Shown piece after piece: positions 24,401 to 31,921 of a stretch of 40,445 bases of DNA (the first letter of the stretch is position 1; each line of letters begins with the position of its first letter). Origin of the DNA: Silene noctiflora. Its lineage: Eukaryota > Streptophyta > Magnoliopsida > Caryophyllales > Caryophyllaceae. Under the pieces are notes generated by a model. It searched no databases. It saw nothing but the letters and a program-made list of their open reading frames with translations, and had not been told where the DNA came from. The stretch lies in contig VHZZ01000003.1 in assembly GCA_009801015.1 (NCBI GenBank), forward strand, positions 989,559 through 1,030,003. The letters run 5' to 3'. Position numbers and translations under genes: made by a program.

Positions 24401-25452
24401 CACATTTTTTCTTAGAGTGGTATCACTGAAAGGTGTGGAATTATGTCATCGCTTTACCTTTCGTTCTGTGTCACTCAGCCTGCTTAGGCACCTTTCGAGG
24501 CTGTAGGATATTTGGCATGGTTCTGGACATGCTACACTTGTGTTTGATTGATAGTGTGGAAAAGGTCCAGCAAATACCTGAGTCAGATGCGGACGCATGA
24601 ACAGTGAGCTATGTTGGTAGTATAGCTGAAATTGAGTTATACAAACTCATTTTAATTTTGTTTTAGTATTGCTGAGGTTATGTGAAGCGACGGGGTATAA
24701 TTTATGTATTTTCTTAGTCTTCGAATGCAAATGTAATAAACCCTTTATTGTTTAATCACCCTTCTTTTTATTTTGCGTTGGAGTTTTTTTTTCCCTTGGT
24801 CCAGAAACTTACGTCAAATTCTGCATTCTCTATGTGCTCTGCGCTTTCTGCAGGGCTCTTGGATCGTACGGCAGAGTGTTGGCAGCACTCCTTGTTTGTT
24901 AGGGAAAGCAGTTGACTGCAACTACATTAGGGGGCCTGATTACTTAGAGGTAGCCATTCTCTTCTGGAAAATCTTAGATTAATTGCAGTGCTTTCTCTAT
25001 TTCCTTAACTAGTAAACTTAATTCTGATTACGCTTTCTGTAGGTTGATGTTGATATCGGCTCTTCAACAGTAGCCAACGGAGTTTTAGGCTTAGTTTTTG
25101 GGGTGATTACTACATTAGTGGTTGATATGGCCTTCCTTGTACAGGTATGAAAACCCAGAAAAGCTGAAACCTCAACTGAGCACAAATATTGCTTCAGATA
25201 GGAAATTCTGTTTCTGGTTGTCCAGATTTATATTCCAAGGAGTTTGTACCATGTGCTTTTTGGGTACTTGGTCTTCTCTCACGCAATTTTGCTTACTTGC
25301 TCTCTAAATTACTTCATCCTTATGTCTTATTTCAGGCAAATACTGAGGATGAATTACCAGAGAAGTTGATTGGCGCAGTTCGTGTATCTCATATTGAGCT
25401 ATCCTCTGCAATTGTGCCAAATTTGGAGCCAGATCCATCAACTGATGAATAA
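12434..25452 (+). CDS. EDR2: EDR2-like PH-START-DUF1336 protein (21 coding exons)
   Basis: Coding exons: 12434-12589, 15019-15093, 15393-15446, 16222-16287, 16602-16705, 18110-18177, 18255-18368, 18479-18519, 18599-18699, 19006-19101, 20069-20133, 20214-20285, 20422-20577, 21250-21482, 21558-21597, 21698-21951, 23755-23799, 23876-24016, 24854-24949, 25043-25144 and 25336-25452. All introns are GT-AG; the sum is 2,196 nt, 731 aa. Domains: PH about 10-118 (VVYEGWMVRIGRRKIGRSF start), START about 195-400 (FSRKHWRLLQCQNG, EWDCSFQFGSLVEEVDGH), an acidic linker near 445-480 (DDESDEDEDY), and EDR2_C/DUF1336 about 485-720, with a hydrophobic segment near 672-692. Arabidopsis EDR2 binds phosphatidylinositol-4-phosphate and limits salicylate-dependent cell death after powdery mildew attack; edr2 mutants are more resistant. 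The chosen ATG gives the usual N-terminus; an in-frame upstream TTG is unlikely to be used. The gene looks intact. Confidence 0.95.
12590..15018 (+). other. EDR2 intron 1
   Basis: A 2,429 bp intron after codon 52. Its first third is a minisatellite (about 12690-13505). Near 13570-13680 there are GACACGAC/GTGTCGTG words that recall the hAT MITE of intron 4, but no clean ends. No gene is supported inside. Confidence 0.85.
12690..13505. repeat. minisatellite in EDR2 intron 1, ~120 bp period
   Basis: About six copies of a unit containing GATTTAGTTTTAGTGTTGAT, then a GATTTAAGTGTGA-like block, GATGAGCGAATTTTGTGATT, GTTTG(C/G)TGAATGAAG and GTGATGAAGTT. The GATTTAGTTTTAGT block starts near 12715, 12883, 13095, 13219, 13339 and 13457. 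The last four copies are spaced 118-124 bp; earlier ones are longer and more diverged. The array grew from sequence inside the intron rather than from a mobile element, as far as I can see. Confidence 0.8.
15294..15316. repeat. poly-T tract in EDR2 intron 2
   Basis: About 23 consecutive T residues followed by another T-rich stretch and an AAATAAA-rich segment, upstream of the exon 3 acceptor. It may be a slippage-prone simple repeat; it could extend the pyrimidine-rich context but is about 75 bp from the acceptor. Confidence 0.7.
16306..16492. mobile_element. hAT-type MITE in EDR2 intron 4
   Basis: A 187 bp element between perfect 8 bp duplications (GTTATATG at 16298-16305 and 16493-16500). 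It begins CTATGTTACTCAGAC and its end, reverse-complemented, reads CTATGTTACTCCGAC. The interior carries inverted GTCCGACAC/GTGTCGGAC and GACACGGGTA words. The 8 bp duplication and the absence of TA or 9 bp signatures point to the hAT superfamily. It makes up well over half of this 314 bp intron, so intron 4 was originally only about 120 bp long. Confidence 0.85.
16706..18109 (+). other. EDR2 intron 5
   Basis: A 1,404 bp intron that splits a glutamine codon (CA|G). It has a small local repeat near 17240-17335 (ATAGTACAATGCAAGT/ATAGTACAGTGCAAGT). Nothing else recognisable. Confidence 0.8.
19102..20068 (+). other. EDR2 intron 10
   Basis: A 967 bp intron splitting the Met codon (AT|G). GGAGGGAG followed by TA near 19456-19465 looks like a lone Stowaway end; I could not find its partner, so no element is called. 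Confidence 0.75.
20578..21249 (+). other. EDR2 intron 13
   Basis: A 672 bp intron with no recognisable repeat or gene. It precedes the exon encoding the acidic linker between the START and DUF1336 domains. Confidence 0.8.
22500..23080. repeat. imperfect tandem duplications in EDR2 intron 16
   Basis: A unit of roughly 245 bp occurs twice (from about 22500 and 22740). It includes CATATTTGCATAAG/CATTTTTGCATATC, GAAAGAAATTGAAAT, AGAAAAATTATA, ATTTATGCATCCA and GGAGTTCTTGTTTT. The GAAAGAAATTGAAAT-to-ATGCATCCAATG segment is repeated once more near 22923-22999. A shorter CCTTTACCCAAGATAGAAT duplication lies at about 23017-23053. Nested slippage-like growth; no coding capacity. Confidence 0.7.
23124..23655 (-). 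mobile_element. non-autonomous Helitron in EDR2 intron 16
   Basis: Read on the minus strand, the element starts TCCCCCTTACTACTAAGAG and ends with a hairpin (CCGCGCATTTATGCGCGG) followed by GATTTATACTAG. That is the Helitron pattern: 5' TC, 3' CTRR, and a hairpin about 10 nt before the end. The flanks are A and T on the minus strand, as expected for insertion between A and T with no target duplication. It is 532 bp, AT-rich and non-coding, so it depended on a rolling-circle helicase made elsewhere. It ends about 100 bp before the exon 17 acceptor. Confidence 0.8.
24017..24853 (+). other. EDR2 intron 18
   Basis: An 837 bp phase-0 intron. I see no repeat or gene inside. Confidence 0.8.
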
Positions 25453-26237
25453 AATCCCCGTGGTGAATTAGCATGTTATGTGCATTTGTTAATTTTGGAT
25501 ATAGCATTCATTTCTACTGTGACCAACCATATTCATTCTGATGGAAAAGAATACCAAGATAGGAGTACAAATCAGTCGGCTCAATCCAAGTCGTGAAGAA
25601 CCAACCCTCCCCAGGAGTCCTCAGTGTAAAATTCTGAATTGGAAGAAGATTGCAGCAATGTCCGAGATCGAGCCTGACCTACTGGTTGTTTCATATAGCC
25701 TGAGGTGTAAAGTCTTTGCGTTTTCTACAGCCGTGGCTCTATAGATATGTTGGTGTGTGCAAGTTTTCATAATTCACAAGGTTCGATCAACATTAGATCA
25801 TTTTTACTCACTTAGTCACTCGTTATATAGTTACCTAGCATCAAAGGTTCCACGATGAGGTCGGTTGGTTCTACTCCATTTTCTTGTTACACAATATAGA
25901 CCAAGACTTCCAAACACAGCTTTCTATTGAAGCCTGAAGTTTACTCTGTTCAGTCAATGTAGATTGTGAAATCTGTTGGCCATACATCTTTTTTAGTTGC
26001 TGCCGTTATTGTAGGATTTGCAGATGTTGCCTGAACCAAGTTTTGCAGCATCGGCCCCAGATAAAATTGGCAGGGTTCATATCGTTTGTCATCCCTAGTC
26101 ATATACTTTTCGCCTTTTCGGGGTGTCGTGCATGTTTAGTGGTGGAATGAAGGGGGTTAGAAGGAGCTTCTGATCCGTCCACTTAGAAAAGCATTATAAT
26201 TTCCTTGCTTTTTAACCCGAATCCGGCTATATGGTGC
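25453..26237. other. EDR2 3' UTR and convergent spacer
   Basis: Downstream of the EDR2 stop; the next gene runs toward it on the opposite strand. There is no clear AATAAA apart from one overlapping the stop codon, so the poly(A) site is not placed. No gene is supported. Confidence 0.5.
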
Positions 26238-26262
26238 TTTTTTTTTTTTTTTTTTTTTTTTT
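26238..26262. repeat. 25 nt poly-T, possible poly-A tail of a minus-strand retroposon
   Basis: A pure run of 25 T. On the minus strand it follows AATGAGTTTCACGTCTCTTG, as a poly-A tail follows a LINE or processed copy. The DNA upstream on that strand (26263-26600) merges with the 3' side of the LURP-one-related gene and shows no LINE protein or target duplication. It may simply be a T-tract. Confidence 0.35.
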
Positions 26263-26603
26263 CAAGAGACGTGAAACTCATTGAAAAACGAAAAATAAAA
26301 ACCACACAAGATGAGCTATAAAGCGAGCCTTACTACAAGTTGTACTTGTGTAAACGGTATCTCAACCTGGGGCTTGTAGCTGACGTAACTTTAAAAGAGG
26401 CTGTCGAAAAACCTAGCCTCTAATCATGTCGACTACAGGCCCCAGATTGAAAGATGTAATCTACCGTCTACATATTTATTTCTAGACCAATCGACTACAA
26501 CACCTTCGACAAGACAATGTCAAGGCGATGAACAATCCACTAAGCTAGTGTCAAGCCTATCACTAAACCACTAGATTAAAACATCTCCCGAAAAAACAAT
26601 AAA
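26263..26603 (-). other. 3' flank of the LURP-one-related gene
   Basis: Probably includes the 3' UTR of the minus-strand gene. It shows GTCGACTAC/TCGACTACA repeats near 26428-26500 but no gene or clear poly(A) signal. Confidence 0.4.
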
Positions 26604-27764
26604 TTAAGCACCCGACGGAGCAAGTGCCACATCATCACCATCAATTCTATCAAGAGCCAAAACCAAAGCCATTACAAAAGCAGCATCAACACCAGGCTGG
26701 ACGACAAGGCTAAAAACATCTCTACTTAACACCATATTTCTTGTGGGCTCCACCTTGCGTTTGATTTGTGCCACGTGTAATGATGACGTGTCTTGTTGCA
26801 TTCTAAATATGGTGCAACTCCTCTCATTGTATGATCCCTCAATTTGGTACTCGATGGGAACATCAGGTGAAGATTCATGATATAATTCCACCATCATCGT
26901 CGACCGTCCGATCATCGTTGATTTCCATATGCTTAAGATTGGTTGTTGACCGTCCGATGTCTCCCCCAAGAACCCTTCCAATCTATGGTGAAGTGTAGGT
27001 CTCTGTTCCATAAAACACAAAAATTAACAACCAAAATAAAATCTCGGTTTGATACTTGATCTTAAAATCAACATTTGCTATTGATCTCGATCATTTGTTA
27101 TGAATATAGTCAATTTTAACCTATTTTGTTATCACGATAACTTTCACAACCTTTATAACTCGGTGGTATTTCAGTGTCACGAGTCACGACATATAATTAA
27201 GTTAAAATCATGCATCTAACATTCTAAGATTTCTAACCTACTCTCAAACAAGCAAATGTATAATTTAGACTTCCTATTGATTTCAATCATTTTTTTATAA
27301 ATATAGTCAATAGTTCTCATGATAACCATGAAAATCTTTATAACTTGATCGGATTCAGTGTCACGACTGATAATTAAGTTAAAACCATGCATCTAAATTT
27401 CTATTTACATACATCTAAATTTCTCATATTCCTTTATTTATTTGAATACGTGTATAAACACTGTAAATGATGATTCTGAACCTTAAAAATCGATCGAAAA
27501 CATAAGATAAAAAAATATTATATTAAAAACCAAATCATCCATATATATATATACCTTAGGAAGAAGGGTAAGAAGAGGCTTGCCAAAGGTATCCATAAGG
27601 AGAAGACCAAGAGGCTTCACAGTACCAAAAAAGTCAACTCTAAATATAATTTCACCATTTGGGTCGTATACAATGAACCCATCACCTTGCCTAAACATTG
27701 ACTTTTTATGTACCGTTAATTCTATTTCTTCATTATAACAATATTTTTCTCCTACCACTATCAT
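26604..27764 (-). CDS. LURP-one-related (LOR) protein, two exons
   Basis: Minus-strand exons 27555-27764 (70 codons) and 26604-27002 (132 codons plus stop), joined by a phase-0 GT-AG intron; 202 aa. The sequence fits the LOR/DUF567 family with a Tubby-C-like beta-barrel: ELTVHKKSMF and FIVYDPNGEIIFRVD in the first half, KPLLTLLPK at the exon end, then RRDVFSLVVQPGVDAAFVMA-type C-terminal strand and helix (here SRDVFSLVVQPGVDAAFVMA). Length is normal for the family. Arabidopsis LURP1 is induced late during downy-mildew attack and contributes to basal defence; most other LORs lack a known function, and the barrel may bind membrane lipid by analogy with Tubby. One TTGACT W-box core lies upstream on the gene's strand (27984-27989), too little to claim WRKY control. 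No damage is seen. Confidence 0.88.
27003..27554 (-). other. LOR gene intron with a two-copy tandem duplication
   Basis: A 552 bp intron. Two imperfect copies about 195 bp apart (27078-27229 and 27273-27400) share TATAGTCAAT, the TAACC/ATAACCATG region, TTTATAACT, TCAGTGTCACGA and TAATTAAGTTAAAA plus CATGCATCTAA. The order is the same in both. There is no coding capacity. Confidence 0.7.
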
Positions 27765-28321
27765 TTTTCTATTTTCGATATTTTTTTTTATATATATATA
27801 TATATATGTACCAAAAAAAAAATAAAAAAAAATCGATATATACTGTATACCGAAAAAACAAATTATATGTAATTATATTTTATTTTGTGTGTATTTATAC
27901 ATTTATATTTGAAATGAAGATAATTTATTTAATTTGTTAAGGTGGTTGAATATTTATTCATGGGACCTTATAATAAATGAATAAGTCAATCTTATCTAAT
28001 TTGCCGCAGACTTAAATATCAGTTTTTATTGGTTGAAAATTCAGTAGAATTTTTATGCTACTTTGATACTTTGAAGTTTGATCGTGACACTCGTGACAAG
28101 TCTTCATACGCGTGTTAAACAATTGAAGACTATACCGACTCTTCTTCTTGTTTAAGATTGTCTTAATTTAAAACGGCTCTCACATTCGATTAAGTCTAAG
28201 GTTACAATTAACCACCGCTTCAGCTGTTGTCAGTCAGTTTAGCTGGCAAAATTATAAAGATGGTTTATAACTTTATATAATCTAGTTTGAATCCGTAAGT
28301 AATGTATTTGCCCCAAGTAAT
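27765..28321 (-). promoter_or_regulatory. upstream region of the LOR gene
   Basis: Begins with an (AT)n tract (27789-27808) that could act as a TATA region although it is close to the start codon. It includes the W-box core noted for the gene. No other gene is supported here. Confidence 0.35.
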
Positions 28322-28493
28322 CAGCGGCGGATCTATGAGATCTTTTCTGGTGTCTCGAGACCCTGAATTTTTTACGGTGTATTTTAGTCTAGTTCTTAGG
28401 TAAAAGTAAATTAAATTTATTATTTTTTATTTAGAAGTAGGTATTATATTTTTTGAAGGAATCGGGAAAGAAAATTTTCTGGCTCCGTCAGTG
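28322..28493. mobile_element. hAT-type MITE
   Basis: A 172 bp element with short inverted ends: CAGCGGCGGATCT on the left and, reverse-complemented, CACTGACGGAGCC on the right. The CAGTGGCGGA-like end is common among plant hAT-derived elements. Flanks are CAAGTAAT (28314-28321) and CAAGTAAA (28494-28501), an 8 bp duplication with one mismatch. Non-coding. Lies between the LOR and BBE-like genes. Confidence 0.7.
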
Positions 28494-28501
28494 CAAGTAA
28501 A

Positions 28502-28864
28502 TCCGGAATAACAAAAACAAATAATCATAGCTTGACAATAAGTTTTGTGTCTATCTTGTTCATTTCACTTTCTAAAAAATATCTTGCTTATTATATGCCC
28601 GCTAGATTTCTCTACTCGGGTTTGATTAGATATGGTCCCAGACTCAATCGTTGATGTAATTGCTTCCGACTTTGTATTGGCAATGAAAAAACAAATAGAT
28701 AAACCAAAACAATTATTGTCAACAAAATCACACCACCATGATTGCAAAAGCATCAAACAGTAACAACAATGATGATTGTTATTAAGTGTTTTAGAATAAT
28801 CATCATTAATTAAGCATCTCCCATACCGAGACTCAGTATCACCCGGTGACCGAATCGATCAAAA
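28502..28864 (-). other. 3' flank of the BBE-like gene
   Basis: Probably contains the 3' UTR of the minus-strand BBE-like gene. A reading frame of 63 codons here has no family match. Confidence 0.45.
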
Positions 28865-30436
28865 CTAAACAGGAAGAGGTGGAATGCTTTGTTCATGCCT
28901 GAAAAAATTATCAGGATCAACTTTGCTCTTAATCTTCATCAATCTGTCAAAATTCCCTTTAAAATACTTATAACCCCAACAATTTCCGTCATCAGCCCGG
29001 ATACTATTACGTTTCTCATTTATCCCCAAATCGAAATCCCTGTAATTAGCATAAGCAGTTCTGGGATTCTTAGAAACATAAGGTGTCATATACTTGTACA
29101 TGTTTCTAATCCAATTCATATGCATTTCTTCACTCGATTCGCCGTCTTGCCAAGAAGTAAAGTACTGAACCATGTAAATTGTACCATTTCTGTGAGGGAA
29201 AGGAATTTCGGATTCTGAAATTTGGCTCATTTTTCCTCCATAAGGAGTGACTATTATAGCTGCATTATTTCCTGCTTTCAGTCTTTTCCACATTTCCTGC
29301 ACTGCATTTTCTGGGATTGGTTCTCTGACGTAATCGGATTTCGCTTTAAAATAAGTCCTGATTAAAGACTTGGCTTGAAGTAATACTTCAGGAGAAGTCC
29401 CAATTGGGTAACTACCCAAGTAAACAACTGACTGAATCCATGATACTTCGAGACAGTCTTTATTACGCAACCCGAATTCTGAGAAATTTCTGCCCATTAT
29501 TCCCAGAAGTTCATTGGATTTACCCAGAAACAATCCTTCATAAATTATGCTTGCGTTTGTCGAAACCATTGTAGCTTTGATCAAGAGATTCTCATCAAGC
29601 TTATCAACCACATGTTGCCATGTACTAAAAAGCTTAACATCTTCATTGCTTTCGATCGTCTTTATGACAGCAAAATATGTCACAATTTCAGGCACTCGAA
29701 CCAGCTTGACTTTCCAAGCTAAAATCACCCCGAAACTTCCTCCACCACCGCCTCTAATAGCCCAAAAAAGATCTTCCCCCATGCTTTTTCGGTCTAGAAT
29801 CTGGCCATTTACATCGATTATTCGAGCATCTAACACATTATCAGCACCAAGTCCGTATTTTCTAAGCATCCCACCATACGCGCCACCTGTAATATGCCCA
29901 CCAATTCCTAAACTAGTAAACATACCAGCAGGAAAACCATGAACCTTGCTTTTTTCGGCTATCTTATAGTAAAATTCACCTGTAGTTACACCAGCCTCAA
30001 CCCATGCACTCTCATCCTGTATATCAATAGCTACTTTCCGAATTTTCGAAAGGTCTAAAATGATAAAAGGGTAGTCAATTTCAGATGCAAAAGAGACACC
30101 CTCATAGTCATGCCCGCCACTGCGGACTCTAAGGTGAATTCCAAGCTGCTTTGTGCATATAACTGCTGCTTGGACATGGGAATAGCTAACTGGAGTGAAA
30201 ATGATGACGGGTTTTTTAACTGAAGGTAAAAGATACCTAAAGTTCATAGCAGTGGAGTTCAGAACAGAAGTGAACGATGAATTTTTCGGAGTGAAGAAAG
30301 TTTTAGAAAACGGTATTGGAATGTTGGTCTTCAAAGCTAGACACTGAACAAACTTTTGTTCCAAAGTTAGTGATGCTGCAAAAAATGGCGATTGCAGTAG
30401 CAGTAGGAACAGTGAAAAAACTCTCAAATCAGTCAT
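28865..30436 (-). CDS. berberine bridge enzyme-like FAD oxidoreductase, intronless
   Basis: A single exon of 523 aa, the usual length and gene structure for this family. Residues 1-22 look like a secretion signal (LRVFSLFLLLLQ). The conserved disulfide cysteines are Cys32 and Cys94. The FAD-binding fold spans about 75-250, with RSGGHDYEGVS (His109 is the histidyl-FAD link) and GIGGHITGGAYG (177-188). The BBE C-terminal domain ends with NYRDFDLG (464-471), WGYKYFKGNF (487-496) and VDPDNFFRHEQSIPPLP. Sequons are at Asn52, 60, 294, 317 and 417, fitting a glycoprotein of the secretory route or wall. The odd point: the family's AG(V/I)C(P/H)(T/S)-G motif reads AGMFTSLG here, so the cysteinyl-FAD link is Phe173. 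A single covalent FAD link is inferred. Family members oxidise alcohols, wall oligosaccharides or alkaloids; the substrate cannot be told here. Confidence 0.96.
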   Translation of the reverse strand: MTDLRVFSLFLLLLQSPFFAASLTLEQKFVQCLALKTNIPIPFSKTFFTPKNSSFTSVLNSTAMNFRYLLPSVKKPVIIFTPVSYSHVQAAVICTKQLGIHLRVRSGGHDYEGVSFASEIDYPFIILDLSKIRKVAIDIQDESAWVEAGVTTGEFYYKIAEKSKVHGFPAGMFTSLGIGGHITGGAYGGMLRKYGLGADNVLDARIIDVNGQILDRKSMGEDLFWAIRGGGGGSFGVILAWKVKLVRVPEIVTYFAVIKTIESNEDVKLFSTWQHVVDKLDENLLIKATMVSTNASIIYEGLFLGKSNELLGIMGRNFSEFGLRNKDCLEVSWIQSVVYLGSYPIGTSPEVLLQAKSLIRTYFKAKSDYVREPIPENAVQEMWKRLKAGNNAAIIVTPYGGKMSQISESEIPFPHRNGTIYMVQYFTSWQDGESSEEMHMNWIRNMYKYMTPYVSKNPRTAYANYRDFDLGINEKRNSIRADDGNCWGYKYFKGNFDRLMKIKSKVDPDNFFRHEQSIPPLPV

Positions 30437-30494
30437 TTTGCTTTGATTTGATTTCGGTCTAAATCTTAATAATTAGATTCATGAACACATTTAC

Positions 30495-30504
30495 AAATAT
30501 AAAG
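30495..30504 (-). promoter_or_regulatory. candidate TATA box of the BBE-like gene
   Basis: CTTTATATTT on the minus strand, about 60 nt before the start codon, would give a short leader of roughly 30 nt. A second candidate (CATATATATACAT) lies about 140 nt upstream near 30570-30583. Which is used is unknown. Confidence 0.35.
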
Positions 30505-30583
30505 TTTGAGAGTAATTGCTAATTTGTTTTTGTAGATGGTAGGGACATTTTCAGCTACACTTTACCTAACATGTATATATATG

Positions 30584-31332
30584 ACTAAAGTCTTAAGAGA
30601 TGCCAACTTATACAGGAACTTCTCTTTCTGACAAAGCTGAAACTTCCTACCTTGTCGAGCACACGAATTAAAAGGAAAGGATAATATGTGAAGGAAAATG
30701 CGGTTTTAGGAAAATTATCGGGTTAAAAATCACAATCATCACAAATATAATGAAAAAAAAATAATAAGTAGGAAGTTTATATGCGATTTGTCAAAGACTC
30801 GGTGGAGGTATGGTTAACCAATTTTACCTGTTCTTTGTCTTTGTAGCAAAGGTTTACAAATTATTTTGAGAAAACTCGTGATCGGATAATCTCCGCCTTG
30901 TAAAACCATTTTTATTTAAAGAAATACAATCCTAAACGTCCCTTTCTTAATGGATTAAACAGTTTTTTTTTCTTTGAAATAATTAGTCATAAGTTAACTC
31001 AAAGGACAAATTTGGTAGTTGGTCAGAAAGGGAGGGAAGACGGTGTGTGCCGGATTCAGAACTTTTCGTTGGGCGGAACCGAGGAACTAGTTCAGTGAGT
31101 CATTGTGGTTTAGTCCATAATTTGAAACCAAAAAATAGTGAGTTTTTGCCTTAAATGGAAACGGAAAAGGAAATGTACTCTAGAGAGAAAAAAAACCTAA
31201 AATTTATTAGCTTGCACTATATTTTAACAAAAGCAATAACATAAAATAGGAACTTCTCGTATTTAATATGAACAGGGAAAATAGGCCAGTTAATCAACCA
31301 CGGCAAGGTATGAAGGTAGGATGTACATAGTT
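30584..31332. other. intergenic DNA, no feature recognised
   Basis: The spacer between the BBE-like promoter and the 3' end of the DUF1995 gene. A GCCGGATTCAGAACTTTT word near 31048 resembles hAT-type ends but has no partner. No gene. Confidence 0.45.
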
Positions 31333-31614
31333 TTATACACGCGTTAACCATTTACAAGAAAATGTTTCCTGAAGGAACATAGCAAATGCTAAAAGAAAGA
31401 AAAGGGAAGGCGAAGGAAGGGATGACTGAACCTGACAGATATCAACGAGGGCATGATCAAGAAAGAGCTTTGATTTTCTTCCTACTCTGCCGACTGTTTT
31501 GTAGATATGATCATGAAGCAAACTCCATGTCGGCTCATTGTTGACTTGGCAAGTTTTCCCACATTAAGCTCTACTTCACCAACACATTTGGCTCCAAACA
31601 CCATGCGCTCTAAC
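31333..31614 (-). other. probable 3' UTR exon of the DUF1995 gene
   Basis: On the minus strand a good donor (CTCG|GTAAGT, exon edge 31917) lies only 5 nt after the stop codon, and an acceptor (CTGCAG|GTTAG, exon edge 31614) follows about 300 nt on. This suggests a spliced 3' UTR. A reading frame of about 46 codons begins in it (LERMVFGAKCVGEVELNVGK) but has no family match. The lower end of the exon is not determined. With the junction so close to the stop codon, nonsense-mediated decay would not be expected. Confidence 0.45.
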
Positions 31615-31921
31615 CTGCAGCGAATTAGAATGTTTGGTGGAAATTGTTAATCTTGTTAGCATCTATTACCACTTACCAGTATCTAAGGACATTTTGCTAT
31701 CCTCGGTTCCAAGGGAGCCACAAATATATTATGTTCCGGTAACTTAAACTCTCAACCTTTAACTCATTTCATTACCCTTGATAAAATTATGCAAGCCAAG
31801 CTTAGCCGATAGAATCTAACCTAAACAGGGATTATTCATCCTAAAAAAACTTATTGAAGTGTTTGATTACAAACACGCAGGGTATGACGATTTGTGAAAG
31901 ACTCGAGAGGACTTACCGAGT

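Noticed and set aside
26238-26600. LINE insertion marked by the poly-T tract
   Set aside because: No reverse transcriptase or endonuclease remnant and no target duplication; kept only as a low-confidence poly-T feature.
29547-29942. 131-codon plus-strand frame opposite the BBE-like gene
   Set aside because: Antisense shadow of a strongly conserved coding sequence, with no family match.
31333-31521. 62-codon minus-strand frame (LLHDHIYKTVGRVGRKSK)
   Set aside because: It opens only from a TTG after an in-frame stop and lies in the probable 3' UTR exon of the DUF1995 gene; no family match.
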